Assembly (NCBI GenBank): GCA_964019695.1
Contig: OZ026530.1
Coordinates: 27,292,108-27,356,107 of the forward strand
Origin: Loripinus fragilis
Lineage: Eukaryota > Mollusca > Bivalvia > Lucinida > Lucinidae
Direction: 5' to 3'
Length of the DNA stretch: 64,000 nt
Positions 27,201 through 42,200 of this stretch are shown here, piece after piece; the first letter of the stretch is position 1, and every line of letters starts with the position of its first letter. The notes beneath the pieces are model-generated. The model was given only the letters and a program-made list of their open reading frames with translations, did no database searches and was not told where the DNA came from. The position numbers were made by a program, and so were the translations under genes.

Positions 27201-30200
27201 TTATATTACAGCCTGCCAATTCACTTGTGAACTCGGCCAATGCTGCTGCACCAACAGTAACAGACCAGGCGGCCGTCACTAATCTTCACAACAGTATCAA
27301 ATCAATGTCTGCCGCTTTGGCCGAGCTGAGAACAGCGTCAATGAAGGCTCAAGATGCCATGGGCTTCCTAGAACTTGAGAGTGCCTTAGATGAGGTGTCT
27401 GAGTTAGATAGAGAGCTGCTAGAAATAAAACAAGCTGCCAATGATGGTAGGCTTGTACCCTTGCCTGGGGAAACTGTAAGTATATTTCACTTCTAAGACA
27501 TATACAGCTTTCTTAATAGTTGATTAACTTAATCTTTTATTCTATGAACTAAGTTACCATATTTAACCTAAAAAAGTGTATTGTATTCATAACAATTTTA
27601 AAACTCTACACCCTTGTTTGAAAACAGTGTAGATCCATATCAGCTGACTTCTCATAATGAGTCCATATTAATATTGAAATCTCACAACTGGATTGATAGG
27701 AAATCCACCACACTCCATAAATCACTGTGTGTGCTTGAAGGACTGTTGAAGCCTGCCTAAAAACCAAGGAACAATCATGCCGATGTCATTTGTACACATA
27801 CTTGATATGAACAGGCATGCTGTCAATGATGTCCATCTTTCAAGGCAACTCTGGAAGATTCCTGTCATGCAAATATGCAGAATCTGACAAGTACTGAAAA
27901 TAGTAGGACATATTTAGCAATTTTTGATGAAAGGGTCAATATACTGATAAAAGAGAGGCATTTAGTTATAGGTCTTTAGAAGAAAAAAATATTTCCCAAC
28001 CAAAACATATGTTGTGGGTATTCAAAAGACCAGTCTCATAGACTAAGAGGCTGTTCTTTTTAGCACCCAAAACAAATGTTAAAACTGATAAATTAGGAAA
28101 TATTCATAATTTTACGGTCAAAAGATTTGTTTATGTGAACCTATCCAGTTTGAATATTTATTCACAGATTGTGTCTTTCAATATCACAACTCTGGACAAT
28201 ATATAGAGAATACTAGATGAGTGTCTTTTGATATCAATTTTACCAGGCAAGGCTTCAAGAACGCTTATTGACATCGGGAGGCTTGCCGAGCGATTCAACA
28301 TGCATTCTCGAAGCCGAGCCTGATAAACTTGATACCAAAAGATGTGAGTCTGGTATTCTATTTATCAATTTACCCATTGTTTTACTCTTCAAACTAGCGA
28401 TTATTACGTAATTTTTATATTTTTTTGTTGATTCAGTATTATTAGCGACGTCATCCAAAAAGTGCAACGTCATCATGACCTGATAAAGGCACATGCCGTG
28501 AGATAGAACATGTTTATCAGGAAATGTGCAGCAATACAGTTAATATGAGAGGTAACTGATAATTACTGATATCAGTGTGATAACCCTATATTAAGTATAT
28601 CATATGTATTTATTGAACAGACTGAGTCATCTGCTCTGAGTCTTGGTGCTACGTCAAAGACGGTGGGTGCTGCTATGGCCCAGCTATTAACAGCTGCTGC
28701 ACAGGTAATTATATCTTTATATACCACAGGTTTATATAAACAAAATGTTGAGCATAAAATTGTAAATATTTTCTTAACCGTCCGTTTAAACATATGTGTT
28801 GGATGCTCAAAAGAACGGTCTCATTGAGACGGTTCTTTTGAGTACCCACAACATATGTTTTGGTTGAGAAATAAGAAAGTTAGTTTTTCGATACACACTC
28901 TTAACTAAAGTCCTGTATACATTGGCATGAGATGTCAGGTTGCGAGAAAACCTGCTTTTGTGACCATGTAACACTCAAACCTATCTTCTCAGCAGGAAAA
29001 TGAAAATGTAGATTTATAATATAAAGCCATTAACATTGGCCCTGATACAAGAAGATGATGTCAATATATATAAAAATTATTAGCTTTTTCGTGTTTTATC
29101 CAAAGTTACATTAATGTTAAAAATGTGAATGAAAAATCACATTTTTATGCAAATTTTTAGCATCTGTAACTTAAGTATTTTTGTTTGGAATTTCATGAAA
29201 TTTTCACCAAAATGTATAACTATGAAATTGAGAATGATATACACCATTTTGGGAAGTTTTTGATCATATTTAATTGAGAAGGGGCCTGTATTTGGCCCCC
29301 AAATCATGCCTATTAAAATATATGCCTTTCCATCACTACCTTTGACACATCTTATCCATTCATAAGTAAGTAAGGTTGCAAAGATCAGGAAACGATACAA
29401 TCAAGTACCACACCTGACCCAGGATACCAATGGGAAAGTGACAAACTCACAGAAGACAGCACAAACGAGAGTCAAGAGGTCAGCCCTTTCCCAGCAGGTT
29501 ACCACAAAGCACATATAAACAGACGCGCACAAAACATAGCAAACACAAGACAGAACAAAAACAAAAAAACATAAGATTGATTTGGTAGAATTTTAGGTTT
29601 AAGTATAGGGAGAAGAAAAAGGTTTCAAATATTTTAGGTAAGTCTGAAAATTTAGTCTTCAATCAGTGACACAATTCTTTAGAAACGATTTATTATAGTA
29701 TGATTTGAATTAATATTTGAGCCGGGGCATGGGATTTCCAACAATGTGGTATATGTGACCAGCAAAGCCTCAAATCAGCCTGCACATACATGCAGTCTGA
29801 TCAGAAACTTTGCAAGTCGTTTGAATATTCTATGAGTGTTAAGCTACTGACTGAACATCATTTGGAGTTTCTAAGCTTAAAAGGAGGCTGCACATGCTCG
29901 TCTGAGACTACACTTGTCAAAATGCCACATTGTTGTTAATCACATGTCACGGTCATTCCATACTATCATCACAAGTGTCTTTGTCACAGTGTTGCTATAA
30001 TACATTTCATATTACAGGGTAATGACAACTATGTTGGAATAGCTGCCCGAGACACAGCTAATGCATTACGTGTGTTGACGGGTGCTGTGAGAGGTGTAGC
30101 AGCCAACTCTAAAGACAGACAGGAACAGACTCTCATTATAGATAGTGCCAGAGACATTATTGCTAGGTCTAACCAGCTACTAGAAGTTGCCAGAAATGCC

Positions 30201-33200
30201 ATAGATAATCCTAATGACCCGGATAATCAACAGAAATTACAACAGGTAATTATTATAGATAGTTCCAGAGACATTATTGCTAGGTCTAACCAGCTACTAG
30301 AAGTTGCCAGAAATGCCATAGATAATCCTAATGACCCGGATAATCAACAGAAATTACAACAGGTAATTATTATAGATAGTTCCAGAGACATTATTGCTAG
30401 GTCTAACCAGCTACTAGAAGTTGCCAGAAATGCCATAGATAATCCTAATGACCCGGATAATCAACAGAAATTACAACAGGTAATTATTATAGATAGTTCC
30501 AGAGACATTATTGCTAGGTCTAACCAGCTACTAGAAGTTGCCAGAAATGCCATAGATAATCCTAATGACCCGGATAATCAACAGAAATTACAACAGGTAA
30601 TAATTATAGATAGTTCCAGAGACATTATTGCCAGGTCTTAATGCAGGTCGAAAGTATTGCAGTATGCTCCAAGAGGAGCATTCAGCAATTCTTTCGACCA
30701 TCATTAAGCCACCAGATGTCATAAAGACCTTTGTTTTGTCTATTTTTAGTGGCTGGTTTATACAGGTTTTTCTGTACATAATTTGTGGCCTTAATAATGG
30801 GAGGGGCAGATAGGAGGGAGACTATCTTTTCGGAATATTACAGTTAAATACAGTATATTCTGGTAATATTTGAAGACCTTGCCTTAGACAAGTTTGAATA
30901 ATCTTTGGTAAACACTGTAATGATCCATATATCATTTGTAATAAAATTGAAAATTTATGAAGCAAGATAATGGCATATATTTGTATCATTTTAGGTTGCC
31001 AAGGCGGTATCTAATGCCCTAGACAATTGTGTGAACTGTCTACCGGGTCAGAGAGATGTGGACATTGCCATAAGACACATCACAGATACAAGTCAAACAT
31101 TATCAACCCAGAAGGTAATTACATTAGGACCTCAAAGCAAGAAAACCAGTCTTCATTTTCCACCAGATATGTATAGCTACAGATATTAGCTATCATATTG
31201 CAATTTGCATATAGCAAGTCTAGATATTATACTATCCAAAGAGCGAAGAACTAAGGCGCTGATCAGACTGTTTCACCTCTGATATGCAGATTGGTCTGCC
31301 TCTTTGCTGTTTTGCAACAAAGTCAGATTTTTTAGTGGTTATCACGTCACCTCACCTTTATGTTGAAGAACACTTTTGAGCTGTACATTGTCACAATATT
31401 CCAGTGAATTCTAGCATCCCCTTTTTCTTGAATATATTCTACCTGTGTTTCTTTTGGGCCTTGAAACAAATAAAAAAGTGTCTCCTTGGTTTACAAGGTG
31501 AGGCTGAAATTATTCGCTATGCGTGCAGCTAGCCAGTTACCTGGAAGGGGGCCACTTTTGTGGATGATGCCCCTGCACATGCACCTTAATCAAAAATCTG
31601 ATTATGATTATGATATGATGAGCTACAGTTACAGCTACAGTAACAGAGACTGAGAAGAATATTGAAATTTTGCATGTAGCTAGTGTTGCTAGTATACCCT
31701 CAAGTGAGTGAATAATGAAGAAGATGCTGATCAGACTGCTTTACTGAAAGCTGGTCTGAGCCTTTGTTGTTTGCATGTAGTAAAATAATGTTTTTTCACA
31801 ATGAGGCCCATTTGGGAAAGCACATTGTCTAGAGAGGGTCACAAGGTAAAATCTTGTATTCTGGAATTTAAAAATCCAGAAAAGCAAATAATGTATAGCC
31901 TGACACATTTGCTCAAATAATCTACAGAATTCAGGTGTATTGGTCACTCTTAAACCTTTTCAGACCAATTGAATTTTCCATAAAACTACATGCAATAAAG
32001 TCCGGATGGTCCAATATATATATTGAGGGGTCACAGGTTGTAGATAAGTATTTTTTAGCAAACAGTGCAGGCCCTGATGAAATGCCGCATTGTGCGGCAT
32101 TTCATCTGGGTCTTCACTGTTTGCAAAAGTAACTGTTTAGCGGTTTCCGGACACCAAAGTGTTAAATATAAAATGGTTAAATCTATTTGTCAAGTATGTA
32201 GAATTTAAAGATAATTGTAATTAGCTAGTATTTACATTAGCTGGCAATCAATATTGGACAAGTACTATAACAGTTAATTGATTAGTTGATCTGCAGGTAT
32301 AACCATGAGGCTGCTGTAGTATACTGCATTGTTAGTATTTTAGTTGAATTTATGGGAGCAATTAAGTCTACATACTTCATGTGAATTCTCTTCACCTTGT
32401 GACAAATAAAACATCTGATTACTAAGATCGGTAAAAGATGTGAAACACAAAATTGCTTTCTTTTGCGTATTATTTGAGCCATGACATGAGATTTCCAACA
32501 ATGTGGTATGTGCGACCATCAAAGGCTCAGATCAGCCTGCGCATACACGCAGTCTGATCAGAGCCTTTGCTTGTTGCCTAAATTTTCTATGACTGTTAAG
32601 CTACTGACCGAAAAGCATTTGGAGTTTTCTAAGCTTAAAAGGAGGCTGCACAGGCTTGTTTGAGTCTACACTTGTCAAAATGCCACATTGTTAGAAATCA
32701 CATGTCATGGCTCATTTATCAATATCTGGGATGGATTAGTCCAGGTCTTCAGAAGTTCAGTACTTGAGTTTAATTACTCTTAAATTACTCTTAAATTATT
32801 AGAGATACCACATGTCATCAGCTGTAATTGTGATGAGCCTGTCTATTAAAGAAAACAAAGATCATAAAAGAGCAATTGTAGACAGGTGTGGCATATAATG
32901 TTTACAGTCAATATCAAAGTCAATCTGACCAAACACAGTTTTATACAGGTAACTTTCAGGAATACAGGTCGTAATAACAAATCACATTACATTTTGGTAC
33001 AATAACAAAAGTTCTTTGAAAACTTGGAATATTGAAGCCCCTTATCTATGTGGTATGTACCAAAATGTTATGTGATTTGTTATCAGGACCTGTATACCTG
33101 AAGACTACCTGTTTAAGACTGTGTTTGGTCTGATTGATTTAGGATTTACATAACCTTGGAATTAATGGATGTTTCTGGTAAGTCTTCAGTTATTTAATGT

Positions 33201-36200
33201 ATTATTGCTGCAGTTTTGATAAAAACAACTCCAATTATGTGCTAGGAGGGGCTACAATTTCTTTTCATTAAGATTTTTAAAAATACTATGTTTTGTATAT
33301 TTAAAAACTGAAATAATTTAAGTCTCCCAAACGACTTTATGTTTTCACTCCATTTTTTCATATTATTCTTCTTCCGCTTCTTTTTCTTTCCGCCCAAATT
33401 TTCTCCAGGCGAGTTCTCAGTAACCACTGGGCGAATTGTTCTGAAATTTGGGGACATGGTAGATATGGATGTGAAGTTGTACAACAAGGTTTTAAGATTC
33501 AAAATGTCGGACTCTAAGGTTGGCCTACAGGCGTGTCCAAAACAGCCCAAATTTTGTCCGAACTATTTCTCACTAACCACTCATGGGATTTGTCTAAAGT
33601 AATCATAGTACATGTATCATGATTATTGATATATAGTTTTGCAAGAATGTACCGGACTCAGGGGCAGCCCAGACCCAACCAATTCTTAAAGTCCTTATAT
33701 CTCAGAAACCATTCAGATCCCCAGCTCTAGGCTAAACCATATATAATCATGTTTCTTATGTTAAGAAGCATTCAGTAACGCTAATCATGAAGTCCCCAGT
33801 GGCCGTTCATGCCGCACCCCGTACACTATGATTCATAAAAGGCTTAATATCTCCAAAATTGTTCAGGTCCTCACCCATAAACCATACATATCGATGTTTC
33901 TCATAATAAGATGCATTCAATAACACTGACAGAGTAGTAACTGTGGCATGCCCTGACATGCTCCACCCCGTTCACTTCATAAAAGGCTTAATATCTCTGA
34001 AACCATTCAGACCCTTAACAATATTTAATGATATTCCATAAGTTTAGACATCTTCAATAACACTTACTATGATGTCCCCTTGGAATTTGGGTCTGGTTTG
34101 GGAGACTTTATAATCAGTAGATTATAATCATATATTGTTTTATGTTTATTATGCCCCCGCCATGAGAATGGCTGGGGCATTAAGTGTTACCCCTGTCCGT
34201 CCGTACGTACATACGTATGTACCCCTTGGAGCATTCTGCAATACTTTTGACCTGCATTAATCGATAACTGGTCTTCTTTTTGAGTGGCCACTTAAGACAG
34301 GGTTTACTGTATAACCAGCAGTCAGTATACATATCTGCATACAAGTGTATGTGTCCGTGTGTAGGTAAAGAATACTACTCAAATGTCAATGGTTAATTTG
34401 ATATGCTTTGGCCCATCAGTTCAGAAAATGACACACCATTTTTTGCTCCATGGGTCACTTCGGCCCACCAATCTTGAAAAAAATCTGAAGCCCTGTGAAA
34501 AGCATCTGCTATAGATTTTACAAGCACTTTCCCTTTAAATGAGGAACTGCTTCCACGTTTACCTTATAGACTGTTCAGGAAACTCTTTTACACGTCCTTG
34601 CTCTGAGTTAAATATTTTAAAGCAACATCTTTATTTAGCCAATTTTTCAATATGTTAAAGCTTAACTCAATTTTTGTACAATTTCAGTTTCCCGAGACGT
34701 CTCGATCGTTCCAAGAGGTTCAGAGTGAGATGAACGATGCAGCCATTGGTCTAAACACGGCGGCCAGTGAAATCATCACAAACTCTAGAACCACTACGCA
34801 ACAGTTATCTCATTCATCAGAACAGTATAACAAGGCATACCAGCGTTTTGTTGATACTGGTTTAACGCTAGCAGGTAAGTTTTGATCATCCTGGTATAGT
34901 AAATGAAAAGAGTCCTAAGATGATTATTGAGTGACAGGACTTTAGTTAAGAGTGCATGACGAAAATTTTATTATCTTATTTCTCAACCAAAACATATGTT
35001 GTGTGTACTCAAAAGAACTGTCTCAATGAGACGGTTCTTTTGAGCACCCAAAACATATGTTAAAACTGATGGGTAAGAAAGTATTTACATTTTTACGCTG
35101 AAAATTTTTGTTTATCTAAACCTGTGAGTGGCACCACTTATGCCCTCCAAAAATAAGCTGCGAATTACAGTATGAGAAAAACTGTCTCCAAGGTTATAAA
35201 CCAGATAAAACTGAAACATTACAATGTAGCAATCATTGTATTATCTAAGCAGGGAATATCAATGGTGGTAATCACTAGGTGGATGTGGTGGCTGGTCTGT
35301 TTCTAATGGTGTGCCTCATACTTTATACCGACAAATCTGATCAACTAATCTGTGTGAGTGGAGCGCAATGGCTCTTTGTTAGAGTGTTTGACTTTAGATG
35401 GTACATGACTCACTTAAAGCACTGCTTGAGCAAGACACTTTATCTGCTGCTTAGTACTAGTACTGGTTCAACCCAGGAAGACAGGAAGTTGTCCTGACAT
35501 GTCTGAAAAATGGTTGACTTGGACCTAAAGCATCAACACAAGCAAACAATTTCCTACCAGTTTACTAGGTTGAATCATTGAATGTACTACCGTCCATCCA
35601 AATTAAATTGTAACAAACATGAATAAACAAGAAGTTTACTAGATTTATTAAGAGGAATAAACATTCTTTTCCGTGTATTAACATTTGCCAAGCTTAAGTA
35701 TGATAATGTGTTGCGGCCCAAACCGTGAAGCGGTGAGGGCTGCAACACATTACCACACGAGGACTTGGCAAACGTCAATAGGGAAAAGAATGTTATATCA
35801 TGTTTGTTAAATACCTTCTTTTCCAGCACACCAGGCTTAAATGTGCTGCTGTGTTTTAATGGGAATGAAGCTCGCTGCCAGTGATTGGTCAACGATCAAC
35901 GGCATTGCCACACATTAAATTTAGATGAAATGTACAACTGTCGGTGATTGAAACACATCAAGTTTCTAAACTAGTAACCACTTATTAGGTTTATAACTAT
36001 GTCTGCTTACAGGTATCACTAAAGATACAGATACACAGAACCAGATAGTGGGTGGTCTCAAGAGTGTTTCCATGGTATCTAGTAAACTACTACTAGCGGC
36101 AAAGTCGGTATCTGTGGATCCTTATGCTCCTAATGCCAAGAACCTGTTGGCCCAGGCTGCAAGGTAAGGTGTAATAAAGTATTAAAGCAAGTTCTCCGGG

Positions 36201-39200
36201 GGTATAAGCGGGCCCTCCTCAGTTGCATAAATGCTGTAAACCTATCATTTTAACTAAATATTGTTGATATAGTCAGTCAGATTTGCTTAATTGTGAGTGA
36301 TATAAATAAAAAAACCAGTTAATACTGGTGTTTCAATAATGCATAATAATATGACACGTAAATAACGGTAAATGTATTACTGCAGTTAGAGGTAGTTTAG
36401 GATATATAACTGTATAAATCACCCATTACCTGAATAATTTCATATTTTTTGTTTACAACGATTCTCATCTATCTTTGAATCATCAGTATTTTAGGGTTAT
36501 TGTACCAATATCAGTAATAGGATATTGAAGGATGGAAGCTTACTAGCAAATAAGGTCCAAAATTTACTTTTCATACTCCTTAAATGCTTTATTCCAGATG
36601 GAGTTTAATAGGGGGCCTCTAATTATATTTAGGGCCATTCATTAAAAACACTTCACTGACAAGTTAGTACTTGTTACCAGGCCTCTAGATAAGAGAGCAT
36701 AATTAAAAAATTATTTTCTTATTTCTCAATTAAAACATATGTTGTGGGTACTCAAAAGAACCATCTCAATGAGATGGTACTTTTTAGTACCCAAAAAACA
36801 CAATGTTATAATTAATGTATAAGAAAATTGTCACAATTTTTCGCTCAAAATGTTTGGTTCTTTTGAGCATCCAAAACACATATTATAATTAATGGATAGA
36901 AAATATTCACAATTTTGAGCTCAAAATGTTTGTTAGTTTAGACCTACTTTGTTACTAATGTACTTGCATGCTATTTCAGGGCTGTAACAGAGAGTATCAA
37001 CCAACTTATCAATATCTGCACAGTGTCTGCTCCTGGACAAAAGGAATGTGATAATGCTCTCAGACAAATTGAGGTGAGCAACTTGACCATTTCACATACT
37101 TTTACTCAATCTATACAAAACTGATGTAGTTGTCATTGATGAAACAAAACATTCTAATTGCTTGCATTTCTTGATCTTAAATATATCATGTGATTGCTTG
37201 CATTTCTGAGTGGAGTAACATCATTGTCAACCAAATAATATTCTTTGTTCATTTGTATTTGAGTGGTGTATATTGTCAAAGCGCTGTACAGAGGAACCCA
37301 GTGATAGAGTTGGGATCGAAGCGTCACTTGTTAGAGACTCATGAGCGGCACTGCGGTGTGTCCTTGAGCAAGACTTTTTATCTTCTGCTAAGTACTGGTT
37401 AAGCTCAGGAAGACAGGAAAACATCAAGACATTGCTGAAAAATTGTTGACTGGAACGTAAAGCATTTTAGAAGTTTTGGGAAAAGTTGATCTTCAGGAAA
37501 TAGAGGGAACCTACAAAATTTGAAAGCAGCAGACAGGGTTTTAAACCAAACTAGTTGGGAAATAAAAAAAAAATGAAGTAATTTTAAGTTTGATCTCTTT
37601 ACCCATTTATGATTTATCAAACAAATAAAAGAGGTAATTTTGTTTTTGTCTACAAAGATTTATTTCCTCTAGGGTAATAAATCTCTTTAGCCAGAACTCC
37701 TTTTTCATAACCAGAAGTGACCCAAGGCATTGATGAGATGAAACACATGTCATATTCATATTCATTTTACTAACTTACAATTTAACAAACATAACTCTTC
37801 TGCTCTTTTGATGTCACAAACATTAACAAATGACGTCATTTACACATGTGGTGACGTTGCATAACGTTTCTGTCTTCTAAAACTAAAACCTGAGGATGGA
37901 GGTACAAAATGAAAAATTCTAGGAAAACACATTAAATTTAGTACCAAAATGTTTGTAACAATCTAACTAAGAAAATGTCTACCCACACTTTATGTTTTAG
38001 TTCACTAATAGAAATAAAGTTATAGACGTTTGAAATTCTGAAGCGGACTTGATGAAGATTTCCAAAATGGCGAACTTCCATTTTTTTCAGCAGGGAACAG
38101 CTGCTGTATTACTACTCTGGTTAGAATTAGACATGTCACGATCCCACTAGTTTTTCCACATCGCATACTGTACTATTTTCTTGAGTTGAGCAAGCAGTTC
38201 AAGCAGAATACATGTAATAAACAGTTTATTGAATCATTCTATTTAAAATATGGGATCTATAAACCTCGGGAGGTGATAAATCATATAAAGAAACACATTG
38301 CTTGCGCACTCGTTTCTTTATCAGATTTTTCACCTCCCTCGGTTTATAAATCCCATATTTTAGATAGAGTGATTAATAAACTCTAGAAAACAGAAAAAAA
38401 TCATGAGATGTGATTGTGTTTATTTCCCAGATGATGAGAAGCTGGTTGGACAACCCGAATGAACCTGTCAGTGATATGTCCTACTTTGATTGTCTGGATA
38501 CCGTTATAGAAAAATCAAAGGTAAGATACAGCGGAACTACAATGACTCAAACACATTTGGGACCATGAAAATGTGTAAGAGCTCACAGTAGTTTGATCCA
38601 CAGAGATTAAATTATAGCACCATAGGACCAGTTAAGCAAATATTTTTAGCATAAAATTGTGATTATTTTCTTATCCATCAGTTTAAACATGTGTTTTGGG
38701 TGTTCAAAAGAACCGTCTCATCGAGACGGTTCTTTTGAGTACCCACAACATATGTTTCGGTTGAGAAATAAGAAAAATAATTCTCTTTTACGCACTCTTA
38801 TCTGGGGGCCTGTAGCACTATACATTGTGTCTGGTGGCATCATGAGAATAATATTTTGTTCTTCCATAAAATAAGTGAGACTAAATGTATGTTGTGTGTA
38901 AACATTAGAATCACCTCAATGAGGTGATTTTAATGATTACACACAATATATATTTTCAAGATAAAATAAGGCAAATCTTTCGAAACCATCAGAAATATAT
39001 GTACATGTATATCTAGAGCTATGGAAAAAAATCCAGGGAATTCAAGAGGCAAGTTAAATTAACTGTGGTAAATGAGCCATCAGTGTTCGAGACATTGAAG
39101 TTTTATCATATGCCTTATTGTGAGACAACCTGTGTTCAGGTTTGTGACTAGGTTGTGACTAAGGCTTACAGCTACCTACTCAGTTATAGAGACAAAATAA

Positions 39201-42200
39201 AATATTGAAATTTTGCATTTGACAGTTTTCAGAAAGCTTAATTTGTAATAATAGAAATGTAAATTGGACCTTGACTTGGCCATTTGCATACAACAAAAGC
39301 ATGATATATCGCAATATGTCTCGTATGTAATGATTGTTTTATTTACTTGTTCATCTGAAACATGCTGAAAGGATACCCAGTAAAAATGTAGGTCTTCGAG
39401 TGAATGAGGATCGAAAGAACAGAGGATTTTCATTCATTAATCATCCAAAAATTACATTTTAGCGACTGTGATAGAAAATTTGTGAAAAAAAAAAAATGTT
39501 TCGAAATCAACATATCTACCGTCTAATGAATTTCTTCATCTGACATATTGAGCATCTAGGCTTTGAAGTTCTAGAGTTACTAAGATAAATTAGCCTCACT
39601 GGCTTCACTGCGTTGTGGTCCTTGAGCAAGACACATTTATCCTAGCGTAGTACTGGTTCAACCCAGGAAGACCCGTCCCTGTTTAACTGAAAGATTGTTG
39701 ATGGGACGTAAAGAATCCAATCAAACAAACAAACAAATAAGATAAATTAGAGACATGGTATCATTTTGACAAGCTAGTGTTCTTATGTAGATATTTTCCT
39801 CTTCTTTAATGCAATCTCAAGAGTTCACAGGAGGATTTCTCCAAGGTAAGATTCTGTTGTACAGAACAACTCAACTAAAATCTAGTAGCTAGAAACAAAT
39901 TGATGGCACAACTTTATAGACGTTATTGGTTCTTTATTGGTGAATTAAGAATTATCAACCAAATATTTTTGATAAAACAATTTTGAGTGCACTTATATTT
40001 TTGAATAGCCAGATCTTATTTTCATGTTAAAGCTTAATCTGTTTCATTCTGATGGATTGTCCCATGTGTTGATAAGTATGAAATTGTCTATTTGTCTATT
40101 TTGTATTTTAACCGGTTATCGGTCAGAGTTTCTGTAAAATGAGCCGCGACATGGGATTTCCAGCAATGTGGTATGTGCAATCAGCAAAGGCTCAGACCAG
40201 CCTGCACAAACACGCAGTCTGATCAGAGCCTTTGCTTCTTGCGGCTTGAACATTCTATGACAGTAAAGCTACTGGTGGAACAGCATTTTGAGTTTCTGGG
40301 CTTAAATTTAACTGCACAGGGACCTCTGAGTCTACACTTATCAAAATACCACATTGTTGGAAATCACATGTCACGGCTCAAATGATGTTTACGTCCCTGA
40401 AGATTGGTTTTATCTAAGCAATGAGTGCAGACCTAGATGGAATGCTGTCTTATGCAGTATTTCATCAGGGTCTTAATTGTTGGCCAAAGTACCTGTTTAC
40501 CAGTAACCAGAATGAAAAGGGTTAATAATAGTGAAAAATGTTTTGTGTTGACATGGTTTCCTATTAATTTGGACCATTCAGTGTTGAAAAACTTGATTTG
40601 TTTCCATAATTTGGAAGAAATATTCCCAAAGATAGGAGATTGAGATTATGTAAATGCAACAGATTAAGATGAACATCCTTTTCTAGGCCACTTGCGATTC
40701 CACTGGTATAGCTGCATAGGTGAAAGTTTTCAGCATAATTCCTGAATTCAGGACTTTGAGGCTGACTTTTCATAAAAAGGCAGCCTCAAAATGCTGAAAC
40801 AGACAGATTACAATAGCTTATTTGGTTTATTTTCAGTTTAACTAAAGGCAATAGACTGGATGGTGTAAACTTGAAATTGGAAATATTTTGAAGGCTTACT
40901 TCAAGTTTTAAGATATGAATTTTTAAACTTCATGATTTGTTTGAAATTTTGAACTTCATCCATGTTGACTTGAGCCGTGTCATTGGGTTTCCAACAATGT
41001 GGTATGTGCGACCAGCAAAGCCTCAGATCAGCCTGCGCATACGCGCAGTCTGATCAGAGCCTTTGCTAGTCGCTTGAATATTCTATGAGTGTTAAGCTAC
41101 GGACTGAACATCATTTGGAGTTTCTAAGCTTAAAAGGAGGCTGCACAGGCTCGTATGAGTCTACACTTGTCAAAATGTCACATTGTTGGAAATCACATGT
41201 CACAGCTGAATTTATGTGACTGAAAATGATGGAAAAACAAAAGGCCTGTTAATGTGTTCAGCAGGACAAGTGTTAAATTTTATATAATTATTTTTCAGTC
41301 GCTGGGAGGGTCTATGACTGGTATGACAAACCATGCAAAGAAAGGAGAAGTAGAAGAGTTCTGTATATCTGTTCAAAGTTTCTCCTCCTCTGTATGTGGG
41401 CTTACAGAGGCTTCGGTACAGGTAAATATACATAGGATTATGTTTCTGTATGTGGGCTCACAGAGGCTTCCATACAGGTAAATATACATATGATTGTGTT
41501 TCTGTATGTGGGCTCACAGAGGCTTCCATACAGGTAAATATACATAGGATTGTGTTTCTGTATGTGGGCTCACAGAGGCTTCCGTACAGGTAAATATACA
41601 TATGATTATGTTTCTGTATGTGGGCTCACAGAGGCTTCGGTACAGGTAAATATACATAGGATTATGTTTCTATATGTGGGCTCACAGAGGCTTCTGTACA
41701 GGTAAATATACATAGGATTGTGTTTATACCCCCGGTACGAAGTATATAGGGGGTATATAGTTTTTGCCTTTTCTGTAATTATGTTTGTTTGTTTGTTTGT
41801 CTGTTTGTTTGTTTGTCTGTAAACTTTTTTTTTCGTCAAAGATTTCTCAGCAACCACTTGGGTTAGGATTCTGAAATTTGGTACAAAGCTTGATAGTGAT
41901 GAGTTGTATTGTGTAACAAAAGAACAGCCACATATTGCTTATCAGTCCCTTTATTTGTTCATTTTTCTTTCTCTCCAATGGAAAAATTTTTCGTCAAAGA
42001 TTTCTCAGCAACTACTTAGGCTAGGATTCTGAAATTTGGTACAAAGCTTGATAGTGATGAGTTGTATTGTGTAACAAAAGAACAGCCACATATTGCTTAT
42101 CAGTCCCTTTGTTTGTTCATTTTTCTTTCTCTCCAATGGAAATTTCTGTCACAGATTTCTCAGCTCCTATTGGAGCCTGTGTTTTCAAATTTTGTTTACA

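Larger units (their letters stand above)
26098..27211 (+). other. Intron 3
   Basis: 1.1 kb intron with two tRNA-derived SINEs of the same family in opposite orientation (26193-26417 and 26615-26817). Between them is a hairpin repeat at 26502-26565 (gtagatccagatgagatggc against its inverse). From 26820 to 27200 nothing is recognisable except AT-rich sequence and the acceptor ttatattacag. Confidence 0.85.
28705..30017 (+). other. Intron 5
   Basis: 1.3 kb intron with one copy of the ctcaaaagaac hairpin MITE (about 28750-28920) and one copy of the gagcc-ended 235-bp MITE (29718-29955). The frames at 29137-29662 on the minus strand show no known domain and are taken as chance. Confidence 0.8.
31115..34687 (+). 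other. Intron 7
   Basis: 3.6 kb of repeat-rich intron. It holds two copies of a ctgatcagactg...gctggtctg repeat (about 31140-31345 and 31640-31830), a hairpin repeat at 32060-32130, a 235-bp MITE (32475-32714), a 216-bp foldback (32921-33136) and an ATGCCCCC-type element (about 33240-34230) with a gttctcagtaaccactgggc module. Overlapping frames at 33242-33602 lie in this element and are not genes. Confidence 0.8.
34875..36012 (+). other. Intron 8
   Basis: 1.1 kb intron with a ctcaaaagaac-hairpin MITE (about 34937-35125), a diverged family 2 SINE (about 35353-35550) and an inverted-repeat element (35651-35798) whose centre pairs taatgtgttgcggccc with gggctgcaacacatta. Confidence 0.8.
37074..38430 (+). 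other. Intron 10
   Basis: 1.4 kb intron with a diverged family 2 SINE (about 37280-37470) and a foldback (38229-38375) pairing aaaatatgggatctataaac with its inverse. The stretch 37480-38220 shows nothing recognisable. Confidence 0.8.
38521..41298 (+). other. Intron 11
   Basis: 2.8 kb intron. In order: a ctcaaaagaac MITE (38636-38812), a small palindrome at 38884-38957, a 5'-truncated SINE (39594-39737), a 235-bp MITE (40140-40380), a hairpin repeat (about 40420-40500), an aattcaggactttgaggctg repeat (about 40714-40967) and another 235-bp MITE (40971-41208). The stretch 38960-39580 has nothing recognisable. Confidence 0.8.

Noticed and set aside
28245..28340. Possible exon between exons 4 and 5 (ccag acceptor-like start at 28247)
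   Set aside because: Translation has no talin similarity, exon 4 joins exon 5 directly as in the family, and the segment is an inverted repeat.
33242..33602. Overlapping frames of 102 and 87 codons on opposite strands
   Set aside because: They lie in a degenerate mobile element related to 41.7-44.6 kb, with low-complexity Lys/Phe runs and no domain.
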